DNA of 64,000 bases from UBA11740 sp049273695 (GCA_049273695.1 JBASRE010000014.1:62001-126000), one strand, 5' to 3'. Positions 8,475 through 16,447 are shown, numbered from the stretch's first letter. Program-made: numbers and translations. Notes: generated by a model from the sequence alone, not told the origin.

Positions 8475-8536
8475 TGTTATTTATTCATTGCTCCATCGGT
8501 TCATTGATTCAATGAGTCAATGAATCAATGGCCAAT
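8475..8536. repeat. self-complementary CATTGAT motif array, copy 2
   Basis: TTATTCATTGCTCC and GGTTCATTGATTC in one orientation, then CAATGAGTCAATGAATC and AATGGCCAATGG in the other. It lies between the boxC stop and the boxB start and is the same motif family as 6955-7058. Confidence 0.75.
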
Positions 8537-8538
8537 GG

Positions 8539-10188
8539 TTAAGTTCGTTTGTAATCAAACTTCGCCTGCGTCGGCTTTCCATAATTTGTTAAAGCGCCGT
8601 GCTCGCCGACAGCATTCGGTCTCTGGAAGATCCAATTCTGCCACGCCGTCAATCGGCCATAGATTTTCGTGTCCATGGTTTCCGGTCCGGCGAAGCGCAA
8701 AGATGCTTCCATGCCGGTCAGAGCGTCTGGCGAAAGCGAAGTACGCTCTTCAATCGCCAAACGAATTTCGTCTTCCCAATCCAGATCATCAGGCGCGAAA
8801 GTGACCAGCCCGGCTTCGTCCGCGGCTTCAGTGTCGAACGAACCTTCGCGCGCGAATGCCTCATAAGCTTTCTTGGGTTCGGCCAGGAAACGCGATTGCA
8901 AACGCGTCAATCCATTGCTCATCGGAAACGCGCCGGTGTTCAATTCGCTCAAAGCAACTTCAACCTTTTCGTCCGGACTGTTCAGCATGAAGCTGCGATC
9001 GGATGCGAGCACCAACTCGAACAAATTGCCGGCGAAGCAACTGCCGGGCTCGATGATCGAGAAGAAACTTTTCGCCGTTAGATCCAGCCGGCGCAAGACG
9101 CGCGACATGTAAAGGATGATTTCGCGCACCAGCCAGTTATCCCGATTGGCGGCCAGCGCTTTATCAACCGCGAGCACGCTTTCAATATTTCCTTCAGTGC
9201 GAATACACACCAAACCGATCTCAGCTTCGTTCACGCGCAGATGCAGGAGCGCGTCGTCCAGCTCTCGATAGGCACGCAGCGGCCAGTAGTCTTCGCCCAG
9301 CTTTTGAATCTCATCGGCTGAAGTTGGGAGGTCGCCTTCCGGCGCACGAACTATCAAATCGACATAGCGTTTGTCGCGATGAAGCTTCAGCGAAACGTAT
9401 TTGTAATCGCGGGTGTTTTCAGTGGATTCGACTTGAAGAGGGTTGAGCTTAATTCCGGTGTGGCGCAAGTTGTTAGCTTGCGAGTTGCCGTCAGAACGCA
9501 AATTAACAATTTGCGCTACGCGCTCATCAACCGCTTCCTGAAACTTGCTCGTCGCAAACGAGTCGTCGATCAACCCCCACTCTTTCGCGCGCTTGCCTTT
9601 CAGACCTTCGGCCAGCGTCGAGAAGACATCCGCGCGATCGCGCCGCACTTTGCGCTTATCCACCAGACGCGTCAGCCCGCCCGTACCCGGCAACACGCCG
9701 AGCAAAGGGACCTCGGGAAGGGAAACGGCCGAGTTGCCGTCGTCGACCAGGTAAATCTCGTCGCAGGCGATCGCGAGTTCGTAGCCGCCACCAGACGCGG
9801 TTCCATTTAAAGCGGCCAGGTAGCGCCGTCCGGAAGCTCTTGAATCGTCTTCAATCGCGCAGCGCGTTTCATTTGTAAACTTGCAGAAATTGACTTTGAA
9901 CGCGTGCGATGACGTCCCGAGCATGTAGATGTTCGCGCCGGCGCAGAAAATGCGCGGCTTCAGGCTGGTGACGACGACGGCGCGCACCTCGGGATGTTCG
10001 AACCGGATTCGCTGAATCGCATCGGCGAGCTCGATATCGACGCCGAGATCATACGAATTCAATTTGAGCTTGTAGCCATCCGCCAGCGTCTCGTCTTCGG
10101 CGACGTCCATGGAAAGCTTTGCGACGCCGCCGTCAAACGACAGCTTCCAGTGCTTGTATTGGTCCGGAGAAGTTTGAAAGTTAATCAT
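8539..10188 (-). CDS. boxC: 2,3-epoxybenzoyl-CoA dihydrolase (benzoyl-CoA-dihydrodiol lyase) BoxC
   Basis: A 549-residue double crotonase-fold enzyme that opens the ring of 2,3-epoxybenzoyl-CoA, giving 3,4-dehydroadipyl-CoA semialdehyde and formate. The N-terminal crotonase half has RIFCAGANIYMLG, GTASGGGYELAIACDEI and SLPEVPLLGVLPGTGGLTRLVDKRKVRRD; the C-terminal half has FFSIIEPGSCFAGNLFELVLASDRSF and TGAFPMSNGLTRLQSRF. Total length is normal for the family. Residues 224-243 (VAQIVNLRSDGNSQ...) are encoded by a 60-nt composite palindrome of the same family as 11081-11133, placed in the linker between the halves. First gene of the minus-strand aromatic cluster. Confidence 0.95.
   Translation of the reverse strand: MINFQTSPDQYKHWKLSFDGGVAKLSMDVAEDETLADGYKLKLNSYDLGVDIELADAIQRIRFEHPEVRAVVVTSLKPRIFCAGANIYMLGTSSHAFKVNFCKFTNETRCAIEDDSRASGRRYLAALNGTASGGGYELAIACDEIYLVDDGNSAVSLPEVPLLGVLPGTGGLTRLVDKRKVRRDRADVFSTLAEGLKGKRAKEWGLIDDSFATSKFQEAVDERVAQIVNLRSDGNSQANNLRHTGIKLNPLQVESTENTRDYKYVSLKLHRDKRYVDLIVRAPEGDLPTSADEIQKLGEDYWPLRAYRELDDALLHLRVNEAEIGLVCIRTEGNIESVLAVDKALAANRDNWLVREIILYMSRVLRRLDLTAKSFFSIIEPGSCFAGNLFELVLASDRSFMLNSPDEKVEVALSELNTGAFPMSNGLTRLQSRFLAEPKKAYEAFAREGSFDTEAADEAGLVTFAPDDLDWEDEIRLAIEERTSLSPDALTGMEASLRFAGPETMDTKIYGRLTAWQNWIFQRPNAVGEHGALTNYGKPTQAKFDYKRT
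9460..9519. repeat. GCGCAAG/GCGCAAATT palindromic repeat inside boxC
   Basis: A 60-nt element, exactly 20 codons. Outer arms GTGGCGCAA and TTGCGCTAC enclose two hairpins, CGCAAGTTGTTAGCTTGCG and CGCAAATTAACAATTTGCG. The second hairpin is identical to one in the free copy at 11081-11133. It keeps the boxC frame open. Confidence 0.88.
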
Positions 10189-10192
10189 GAAT

Positions 10193-10252
10193 GTGGCACA
10201 GACTTCAGTCTGTGATGCGTCTGGTTCCGCACAGACTCAAAGTCAGTGCCAC
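10193..10252. repeat. inverted repeat, CACAGACTTCAGTCTGTG family, copy 1
   Basis: Outer arms GTGGCAC and GTGCCAC; inner hairpin CACAGACTTCAGTCTGTG and a second arm pair CACAGACTCAAAGTC. It lies just upstream of the boxC start codon. Confidence 0.8.
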
Positions 10253-10338
10253 CAGTCGAAATTCGAACGCTCGTTCGAAAACGAGAATGATAAGAGAACG
10301 AGGAAGACGGGTCAAGCGACGAAAGAAAGGTTGAGTTT

Positions 10339-10471
10339 GAGAGAATCTCTCATTCTCGCCGTCGCTTTAGCGCGGCGATCAGCTTGCCGAGCGTGCAGGG
10401 GAAACCGTTTAAACGGTTTCCGTGTATTGAAGCAAATTGCCACCGGGCTAAAGCCGCGGTGTGAATGAGAG
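10339..10471. repeat. composite palindrome with GGAAACCGTTT core, copy 1
   Basis: From GAGAGAATCTCTCATTC to GTGTGAATGAGAG. Three hairpins: CGCCGTCGCTTTAGCGCGGCG, a perfect 22-nt palindrome at 10400-10421 (GGAAACCGTTT followed by its inverse), and CACCGGGCTAAAGCCGCGGTG. Nearly the same order and sequence recur at 47544-47676, and a related version at 16448-16567. Confidence 0.85.
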
Positions 10472-10566
10472 GATCCAGTGTGAACGCGTACTCCAAAACA
10501 ATTAGCGCGGAGCAACTGGAGAGTCACTCCGCGCCTATGATTGAAACGTCTTCTGTGATCTTCAAA

Positions 10567-10589
10567 ACACAGACTGAAGTCTGTGTCAC
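10567..10589. repeat. inverted repeat, CACAGACTTCAGTCTGTG family, copy 2 (short)
   Basis: ACACAGACTGAAGTCTGTGT, a single hairpin related to 10193-10252. It ends on the base before the stop codon of the secreted protein gene at 10590. Confidence 0.75.
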
Positions 10590-11066
10590 TCAGTACTGAG
10601 CCGAGCCAACCGGCGGCAGGTTGTAAACATCTGCCAGCGTGTTCAACTCGTAACGCAGCGCGGACCAGGTGTTTTCGACCTTCGCTCCCAAACGCCGGTT
10701 GCGCATCGCGACATTAAGCTTCGTCGCGATTTCCAAACACCTTCGCACCTCAGCCTTGTTCTCGGCCCACGCATCGCGACGATCGAATTCGCGACGCAGT
10801 TCATCGGTAGCTTTCTCCAAGTCCTCGGCGTAATCGTTCAGCTGATCTTCGCGCCGCGTGTCGTTGAGGCGGCTACGATCCAGGGCTCTGTCGAACTCTT
10901 TCTCGAACTTGTCACCACGATCTTCGACGCGCTTGATGATGCGATCGACGTCGGCTTTGGTGTAGACGCGTCCACGCGCGACGCGCGGTTGTGCCTGCGT
11001 GACAGCGGGAATCAGCAGGAAGGCAACTGCCAAAGCCAAAGCAAATCTCGAAAAGTAAGTCTTCAT
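10590..11066 (-). CDS. secreted coiled-coil protein of unknown function
   Basis: A 158-residue protein. Residues 1-25 form a signal peptide (MKTYFSRFALALAVAFLLIPAVTQAQ), so it is exported, probably to the periplasm. The rest is highly charged and helical, with Arg/Asp/Glu/Lys-rich heptad-like stretches (residues 40-110) that could form a coiled coil, and a C-terminus NLPPVGSAQY. I do not recognise the family. The ATG at 11066 is chosen because a GGAGAG ribosome site precedes it and the signal peptide starts there; the 25 open codons upstream are repeat sequence. Confidence 0.78.
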   Translation of the reverse strand: MKTYFSRFALALAVAFLLIPAVTQAQPRVARGRVYTKADVDRIIKRVEDRGDKFEKEFDRALDRSRLNDTRREDQLNDYAEDLEKATDELRREFDRRDAWAENKAEVRRCLEIATKLNVAMRNRRLGAKVENTWSALRYELNTLADVYNLPPVGSAQY

Positions 11067-11080
11067 GTGCTCTCCTTTTT

Positions 11081-11133
11081 TGTAGCGCAAGATGTCATCT
11101 TGCGCATCGCGCAAATTAACAATTTGCGCTACA
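11081..11133. repeat. GCGCAAGATG/GCGCAAATT composite palindrome, free copy
   Basis: Outer arms TGTAGCGC and GCGCTACA enclose two hairpins, GCGCAAGATGTCATCTTGCGC (perfect arms around a single base) and GCGCAAATTAACAATTTGCGC. It lies immediately upstream of the ribosome site of the 10590-11066 gene, so it would be in its 5' leader. Same family as the copy in boxC. Confidence 0.88.
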
Positions 11134-11186
11134 CGGGCCAATCACAGATTCAGACGCAGGGCGAGGAAATTTTGGCGAAAGAAAAT

Positions 11187-11285
11187 TGGCGGAGGCGTGT
11201 AGGAATCGAACCTACCTGAGCCTGCTCTCGCAGTCTCACTAACGGTTTTGAAGACCGCGCCATTCACCAGAACAGATGCGCCTCC
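11187..11285 (-). tRNA. selC: tRNA-Sec (anticodon TCA)
   Basis: A 99-nt tRNA on the minus strand with encoded CCA. The acceptor stem is GGAGGCG/CGCCTCC, followed by discriminator G and CCA. The anticodon loop is CTTCAAA with anticodon TCA, closed by GCGGT/ACCGT. A very long variable arm (TGAG-A-CTGC-GAGA-GCAG-G-CTCA) follows, then the T arm GTAGG-TTCGATT-CCTAC. The overall size, UCA anticodon, extended variable arm and G73 are the hallmarks of selenocysteine tRNA. Its presence implies that selA, selB and selD exist elsewhere in the genome. A serine or suppressor tRNA reading is less likely because of the acceptor/T-arm length. Confidence 0.93.
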
Positions 11286-11429
11286 GTGGCGGAAAATGGG
11301 TAGATAGAGTAACGACATTGCGCCGATTTTGTCGAACGAAAGGAAATGCGGTGGTGCCCTGCATTTAAGAAGTGGCCCGGCCGTCTCGACCGAGAGAATC
11401 ACGTACACACGCTAAACTGATGCCTCTCA

Positions 11430-12563
11430 ATGAAAGATTGGATTGCTCTCAACATGACTCCCGGTGTTGGCCCGCGCGTGACTGCGCGCCTGCTGGAACA
11501 TTTCGGATCGGCGGAAGCGATTTTCGATGCCCCGAGACGAGAGCTCGCTTTGCTGCGCCTGACACCTGAGGCGATCGAGAGCATCGCCAGTCGCGAGCTG
11601 TTCGAACGCGCTGAACGTGAGGTTGAAAACGTTCGCAAGCTCGGCGGCGACATCATCGTGCTTGACGACGGAGTCTATCCGACGCTTCTGCGCGAGACGT
11701 ACGATCCACCGGTCGTGCTGTACGTGCGCGGCGCATGGGCAGAATGCCTCGACCGACCATGCGTCGCGATCGTCGGGTCGCGTCGTTGTTCGACGTACGG
11801 CCAAAACGCTGCGTTGATGCTGTCTCGCGAATTAGCGCAGCGAGGCGTAACGATTGTTTCCGGAATGGCGCGTGGCATCGATGCGGCTGCGCATCGTGGC
11901 GCGCTTGAGGCTGGTGGGAAAACTGTCGCGGTGATGGGAACGGGTCTCGATCGGTTCTATCCTCGCGATCACAGCAAACTGGCAATGGAGATTCTGCAAA
12001 ACGGCGGCGCGTTAGTCACTCAGTTTCCGCTGGCTACACCTCCCGTCTCAGAAAACTTTCCGTATCGCAATCGCGTTATCAGCGGGTTGAGTTTGGGAGT
12101 GGTCGTCATTGAAGCTGCCGAGAATTCCGGCTCTCTGATCACTGCACGCCTGGCCATGGAGCAGAACCGCGAAGTGTTCGCGGTCCCCGGGAACATCACT
12201 TCACGAAATTCATTCGGGACGAACTATCTGATCAAAGGCGCCGGAGCGAAGCTGGTGCAACAATGGCAGGATGTCGCCGGCGAATTGCCGGCCGAAATCG
12301 CGGCGCAACTTCTCCCGCCGCCAAGTCGAAAACGCACAAAGAAGGGCGAACTGGTCGATCAGCTTCAACTCACTCCTTCTGATCTGTCAGATCATGAACG
12401 AGCGATCTTCAAGCTGCTGGCGACGGACACTCCCCAGCAGATCGACGCGCTCGCGGACGCGACAAAGCTCTCGATTACACAACTCACCAGCGCGTTGCTC
12501 GCGCTCGAAATGCGCGAGTTAATTCGCGCGCTTCCGGGCAAATGCTTTGTGCGCCGGATGTAA
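11430..12563 (+). CDS. dprA: DNA-processing protein DprA/Smf
   Basis: A 377-residue protein that loads RecA on incoming single-stranded DNA during natural transformation. An N-terminal helical (SAM-like) region covers residues 1-75 (TPGVGPRVTARLLEHFGSAEAIF). The Rossmann-like DprA core covers about 105-290, with VAIVGSRRCSTYG, VSGMARGIDAAAHRGAL, FPYRNRVISGLS and VPGNITSRNSFGTNYLIKGAGA. A C-terminal winged helix (DprA_WH) is at about 310-375. The gene is divergent from selC and converges with the peroxiredoxin gene, with 6 nt between the stops. Confidence 0.95.
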   Translation: MKDWIALNMTPGVGPRVTARLLEHFGSAEAIFDAPRRELALLRLTPEAIESIASRELFERAEREVENVRKLGGDIIVLDDGVYPTLLRETYDPPVVLYVRGAWAECLDRPCVAIVGSRRCSTYGQNAALMLSRELAQRGVTIVSGMARGIDAAAHRGALEAGGKTVAVMGTGLDRFYPRDHSKLAMEILQNGGALVTQFPLATPPVSENFPYRNRVISGLSLGVVVIEAAENSGSLITARLAMEQNREVFAVPGNITSRNSFGTNYLIKGAGAKLVQQWQDVAGELPAEIAAQLLPPPSRKRTKKGELVDQLQLTPSDLSDHERAIFKLLATDTPQQIDALADATKLSITQLTSALLALEMRELIRALPGKCFVRRM

Positions 12564-12569
12564 CCGAAG

Positions 12570-13100
12570 TTACTTTTGGAGTTCAGCCAGTGCGGCAAGA
12601 ACTTCTGCGCTGTGGCCCAGAGGCTTCACTTTCAGAAAGACCTTCGCGACTTTGCCCTGCGGGTCGATGATGAAAGTGTTGCGCGCCGAAAGCTTCATGC
12701 CGTTGTACTCCATCAAGGAGCCGTAGGCGTCAGAGACCTTAGTCTCCGTGTCTGAAAGCAGTTTGAAAGTCAGGCCTTCTTTCTGACAAAAACTCGCGTG
12801 CGATTCCGCGGTATCGACACTGATTCCGAGAACGATGGCCTTGGCCGCTTTGTACTTCTCCGAATCCATCTGGAAGTTGCGGGCTTGCAGCGTACAGCCG
12901 CTGGTGAAGTCTTTCGGGTAGAAATAAAGCACGACCCAAGTTCCGCGAAAGTCCTTCAGCGAGGCCTGATTACCTTCATTGGTCTTCAGAGTGAATTCCG
13001 GAGCAACGGTCCCAACGGCCGGCGGCTCGGCGGGACTCAAAGCGAAAATTGCAGACGCGCAAAGAACCAGAATGCCAAGTATGGCTAAACTTTTTGACAT
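12570..13100 (-). CDS. exported PrxQ/BCP-like peroxiredoxin
   Basis: A 176-residue thioredoxin-fold peroxidase. Residues 1-22 are a signal peptide, so it likely acts in the periplasm. The peroxidatic Cys is in the motif YFYPKDFTSGCTLQA. PrxQ/BCP enzymes usually have a resolving Cys five residues later (C-x4-C); here that position is not Cys. Another Cys occurs further on in HASFCQKEG and might serve instead, or the enzyme may be 1-Cys. Later segments LSDTETKVSDAYGS and NTFIIDPQGKVAKVF are typical. It ends 6 nt from the convergent dprA stop. Confidence 0.9.
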   Translation of the reverse strand: MSKSLAILGILVLCASAIFALSPAEPPAVGTVAPEFTLKTNEGNQASLKDFRGTWVVLYFYPKDFTSGCTLQARNFQMDSEKYKAAKAIVLGISVDTAESHASFCQKEGLTFKLLSDTETKVSDAYGSLMEYNGMKLSARNTFIIDPQGKVAKVFLKVKPLGHSAEVLAALAELQK

Positions 13101-13304
13101 GACTTACCTCGTTGCTGATTGTCGTTAGGGAACCTTGGCTAGAATACACTTTTAGCGATGTTTTCGCAGCTTTTGCTCACCCGATTTGACGGCACAGCGC
13201 TTCCTGGTGCATTTTCAACCGCACTCAAAACCCTTGGGAAACGATAGGTAAGCAACCTTCCGCCGCCGAAGATTCATCAGTGCGTGCCGGAATAATACTT
13301 GGTA

Positions 13305-15806
13305 ATGGCAAAGAATCTCGTAATCGTCGAATCGCCCGCCAAGGCGAAAACGATCAACAAATATCTCGGTAAGGACTTCATCGTGAAGGCCTCGATCGGG
13401 CATATCAAAGATCTGCCTTCGAAGGGCCTCGGCGTGGACATCCAAAACAACTTTGAGCCGAGTTACGAGGTCATTCCCGATTCCCGAAAGCGAAACAACA
13501 AGAAGATTGTTGCCGATCTAAAGAAGGCGGCGAAAACCGTCGATGCCATCTATCTCGCGGCCGACCCGGATCGTGAAGGTGAAGCGATTTGCCAGCACCT
13601 CGCGGAAGAGATTGTTCCGAAGAAACCGGTCGTGCCGACGTATCGCGTGATGTTCAATGAGATTACCAAGCGCGCGGTGCAGGCCGCGTTCGACCATCCG
13701 AAACAGATCGATGAGAACCTGGTAGATGCTCAGCAGGCGCGGCGCATACTCGATCGTTTGGTTGGCTACAAAGTTTCGCCGTTGCTGTGTCGCACGATCG
13801 GCGGACGCTTGAGTGCCGGGCGCGTGCAATCGGTCGCCTTGCGGATGGTGGTCGAGCGCGAGCGCGAGATTGAAGCGTTCATCAAAACCGAGTACTGGAC
13901 GATCGCGGCGAATTTGACCGGTAAACAACCGCCGCCGTTTGCCGCGCGATTGCTGAAAGTTGACGAGCAAACTGTTAAGACCAGCGGCTTCGATCAGGAT
14001 CTAAAGAAATCCGAGATTCTTATCGGCAACGATGCGCAGGCGAACGAAATCGTCGCGGAAGCCAGGCAGCAAACGTTTGTCGTCAACGAAGTCACCACCA
14101 AGGAACGGAAACGTAATCCGGTCCCGCCGTTCATCACTTCAAAGTTACAGCAGGAAGCGTCGCGCAAGCTGAGTTTTCCGGTGAAGCGCACGATGATGAT
14201 CGCGCAGCATCTCTATGAAGGGATCGAGCTGGGCAGCGAAGGTTCGGTCGGCTTGATCACCTACATGCGCACGGACTCGACCAGAGTCAGCGAGACCGCG
14301 CTCGGCGAAGTGCGCGGGTTTATCGATCAGCAGTACGGCGCAAATTATCTCCCGGAAAAGGCCGTTCACTACCGGTCGAAGAAAGACGCTCAGGATGCGC
14401 ACGAGGCGATTCGTCCGACGGACGTCACGCGCACGCCCGATTCGCTGGCGCAGTATCTAAAGCCGGAAGAACTAAAGCTCTATAGGTTGATCTGGCAGCG
14501 GTTCGTCGCGTCGCAGATGATGCCGGCGTTGTTCGATCAAACCACGATCGATATTCAAGCCGGCCGATTCATTTTCCGCGCGACCGGATCAGTGCAGAAG
14601 TTTGACGGCTTCCTGAAAGTTTATCAGGAGGGCCGCGACGAGAAACCGGCCGAAGATGAAGAGGATGAACGCACGCTGCCACTGGTAACAAAAGGCGAGA
14701 CGCTGGCGCTGAACACAATCGATCCGGAACAACATTTCACCGAACCACCCCCGCGGTTTACGGAAGCAACGCTGGTGAAGGCGCTTGAAGAAAAAGGTAT
14801 CGGCCGGCCCTCAACGTACGCGGCGATCATGACGACGATCCAGGATCGCGAGTACGTCGAGAAAAAAGAAGGGCGCTTTCATCCGACCGGACTCGGCAAG
14901 ACCGTCAACGACGTTTTGATCGAAGGCGGGTTCGACGATCTCTTCAACGAAACCTATACCGCGCGTATGGAAGAAGAGCTCGATGAGATCGAGGAAGGAA
15001 AGCTCAAGTGGACCGACGCCATCAGCGACTTCTACGGGACTTTCAGCAAAGACCTGGCGCAGTTCGAAAAGTACGCGAAGACGGTCAAAGAGAAGGAAAC
15101 GCCTACCGATGAAGTGTGCCTGAAGTGCGGCACGCCCGGCATGGTGCAAAAGCTGGGTCGCTTTGGTAAGTACCTGAAGTGTAACAGTTGCAGTGCGACG
15201 CGCGATGCCGAACCAGCAGCCCCGGCGGATTCCGCTCCGGCCGCTGACGGTGAAGAAGAAATCGAGGCGTGCGAACTCTGCGGCAAACAGATGCAGCTAA
15301 AGCGCGGCCGCTTCGGGCCATTCTACGGCTGCTCGGGCTATCCCGAATGCCGGAACATTCGCAAGATTTCGAAGAGCGGGAAGATGACCGCCGCGCCGGT
15401 GCCGATCGACGAAAACTGTCCGGTTGATGGCGCGCAGCTCGTGCGCCGCCAGGGCCGTTTCGGCGAATTCGTCTCGTGCTCAAACTATCCGAAGTGCAAA
15501 TATATCAAGCAGGAAACGATTGGCATGAAGTGTCCGCGGCCGGGTTGCGGCGGAGAGATCGTGGTGAAGAAGTCGCGCCGCGGAAAAATCTTCTACGGCT
15601 GCGCGAATTATCCGAAGTGTGAGGAAGTTTATTGGGACAAGCCGGTGCAGGAACCATGTCCGCAATGTGGCAAACCGTTTGTGCTGGAGAAGACGACGAA
15701 GAAGGGAACCACCAAATACTGCTCAGACGCGGAAGGATGCGGATACAAGAGTGAGTTGATGCCGCTCAGCCCGCCAGAGCAACCGCCGCAAGAGAAGAGA
15801 GCTTAA
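13305..15806 (+). CDS. topA: DNA topoisomerase I (type IA)
   Basis: An 833-residue type IA topoisomerase that relaxes negative supercoils. The N-terminal TOPRIM domain starts NLVIVESPAKAKTINKYLG and includes LAADPDREGEAI; the catalytic Tyr is in GLITYMRTDSTRVS around residue 325. After about residue 600 come five C4-type zinc-ribbon units, e.g. CLKCGTPGMVQKLGRFGKYLKC and CELCGKQMQLKRGRFG; the last is CPQCGKPFVLEKTTKKG. A TTG two codons upstream is in frame, but the ATG at 13305 fits the family (MAKNLVIVESP). Confidence 0.97.
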   Translation: MAKNLVIVESPAKAKTINKYLGKDFIVKASIGHIKDLPSKGLGVDIQNNFEPSYEVIPDSRKRNNKKIVADLKKAAKTVDAIYLAADPDREGEAICQHLAEEIVPKKPVVPTYRVMFNEITKRAVQAAFDHPKQIDENLVDAQQARRILDRLVGYKVSPLLCRTIGGRLSAGRVQSVALRMVVEREREIEAFIKTEYWTIAANLTGKQPPPFAARLLKVDEQTVKTSGFDQDLKKSEILIGNDAQANEIVAEARQQTFVVNEVTTKERKRNPVPPFITSKLQQEASRKLSFPVKRTMMIAQHLYEGIELGSEGSVGLITYMRTDSTRVSETALGEVRGFIDQQYGANYLPEKAVHYRSKKDAQDAHEAIRPTDVTRTPDSLAQYLKPEELKLYRLIWQRFVASQMMPALFDQTTIDIQAGRFIFRATGSVQKFDGFLKVYQEGRDEKPAEDEEDERTLPLVTKGETLALNTIDPEQHFTEPPPRFTEATLVKALEEKGIGRPSTYAAIMTTIQDREYVEKKEGRFHPTGLGKTVNDVLIEGGFDDLFNETYTARMEEELDEIEEGKLKWTDAISDFYGTFSKDLAQFEKYAKTVKEKETPTDEVCLKCGTPGMVQKLGRFGKYLKCNSCSATRDAEPAAPADSAPAADGEEEIEACELCGKQMQLKRGRFGPFYGCSGYPECRNIRKISKSGKMTAAPVPIDENCPVDGAQLVRRQGRFGEFVSCSNYPKCKYIKQETIGMKCPRPGCGGEIVVKKSRRGKIFYGCANYPKCEEVYWDKPVQEPCPQCGKPFVLEKTTKKGTTKYCSDAEGCGYKSELMPLSPPEQPPQEKRA

Positions 15807-15930
15807 TATTTGACATTTGGCATTTGAGATTTGGCATTTGCCATTTCTTTTGAGGTTTGAAATTTAATTTCCCGCGTGCATCAGGTAATAATTGACCAAT
15901 GCCAAATCTCAAATCCCAAATGTCAAATAA
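15807..15930. repeat. self-complementary ATTTGGC/GCCAAAT motif array
   Basis: The left arm is TTGACATTTGGCATTTGAG, ATTTGGCATTTGCC; the right arm is ATGCCAAATCTCAAATC, CCAAATGTCAAAT, separated by about 45 nt of A+T-rich sequence. It lies between convergent topA and the gamma-carbonic anhydrase gene, so it could terminate both (inference). Confidence 0.8.
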
Positions 15931-16440
15931 TTACTCCTTCAGATACGCCGCCGAATACTCAACGTAGTTTTGCCAGAAGCGATCGAGACTCAAGACTTCT
16001 TCATCAGTTAATGGCCGCTTCACACGTGCGGGCATTCCCATCACCAGTGAACGCGGCGGAATGATTGTGCCGGGAGAGATCAAAGATCCCGCTGCGACCA
16101 ATGATTCAGCGCCGACGCGAACGTCGTCCAGCACGATCGATCCAATCCCAATCAGAGACTTCCGTTCAACGTAGCAGCCGTGCAGCGTCACGCTGTGACC
16201 GACGGTGACTTCCTCTTCCAGAATCGTCGGCTTCTCGCCGGTGCGCGTGTGAATGACGCAATTGTCCTGGACGTTCGTGCGATCGCCGATGCGGATGTAG
16301 AACATGTCACCGCGCACGACTGAACCGAACCAGACTGACGCCTGCTCGCCAACGTGAACGTCGCCGATAATCTGCGCGCTGTCGGCGATGAAAGCCGTAT
16401 CGTGAATTTGCGGATGAACGCCGCGGAAGGGTCGAATCAT
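15931..16440 (-). CDS. gamma-carbonic anhydrase-family hexapeptide protein
   Basis: A 169-residue left-handed beta-helix trimer protein of the YrdA/PaaY/CaiE group. It starts with the conserved MIRPFRGVHPQIHDTAFIADSA and shows hexapeptide turns (IGDVHVGEQASVWFGSVVRGD). Metal-ligand histidines are at VIHTRTGE, TVGHSVTLHGC, as in the family. Members are zinc or iron enzymes with carbonic anhydrase or thioesterase-like activity; PaaY homologues hydrolyse CoA thioesters in aerobic aromatic degradation, which could relate to the box genes, but the location is not in that cluster. Confidence 0.9.
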   Translation of the reverse strand: MIRPFRGVHPQIHDTAFIADSAQIIGDVHVGEQASVWFGSVVRGDMFYIRIGDRTNVQDNCVIHTRTGEKPTILEEEVTVGHSVTLHGCYVERKSLIGIGSIVLDDVRVGAESLVAAGSLISPGTIIPPRSLVMGMPARVKRPLTDEEVLSLDRFWQNYVEYSAAYLKE

Positions 16441-16447
16441 GGAGTCT

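Larger units (their letters stand above)
10189..10589. other. gene-free 401-nt spacer upstream of boxC, filled by repeats
   Basis: No coding region is supported here. The spacer holds three palindromic elements described separately (10193-10252, 10339-10471, 10567-10589) plus a hairpin GCGCGGAG...CTCCGCGC at about 10505-10535. The boxC promoter should lie near 10189-10340 on the minus strand; I could not pick a convincing -35/-10 pair. Confidence 0.6.

Noticed and set aside
10505..10535. GCGCGGAG...CTCCGCGC hairpin as a terminator
   Set aside because: No T run follows on either strand; kept only as part of the spacer description.
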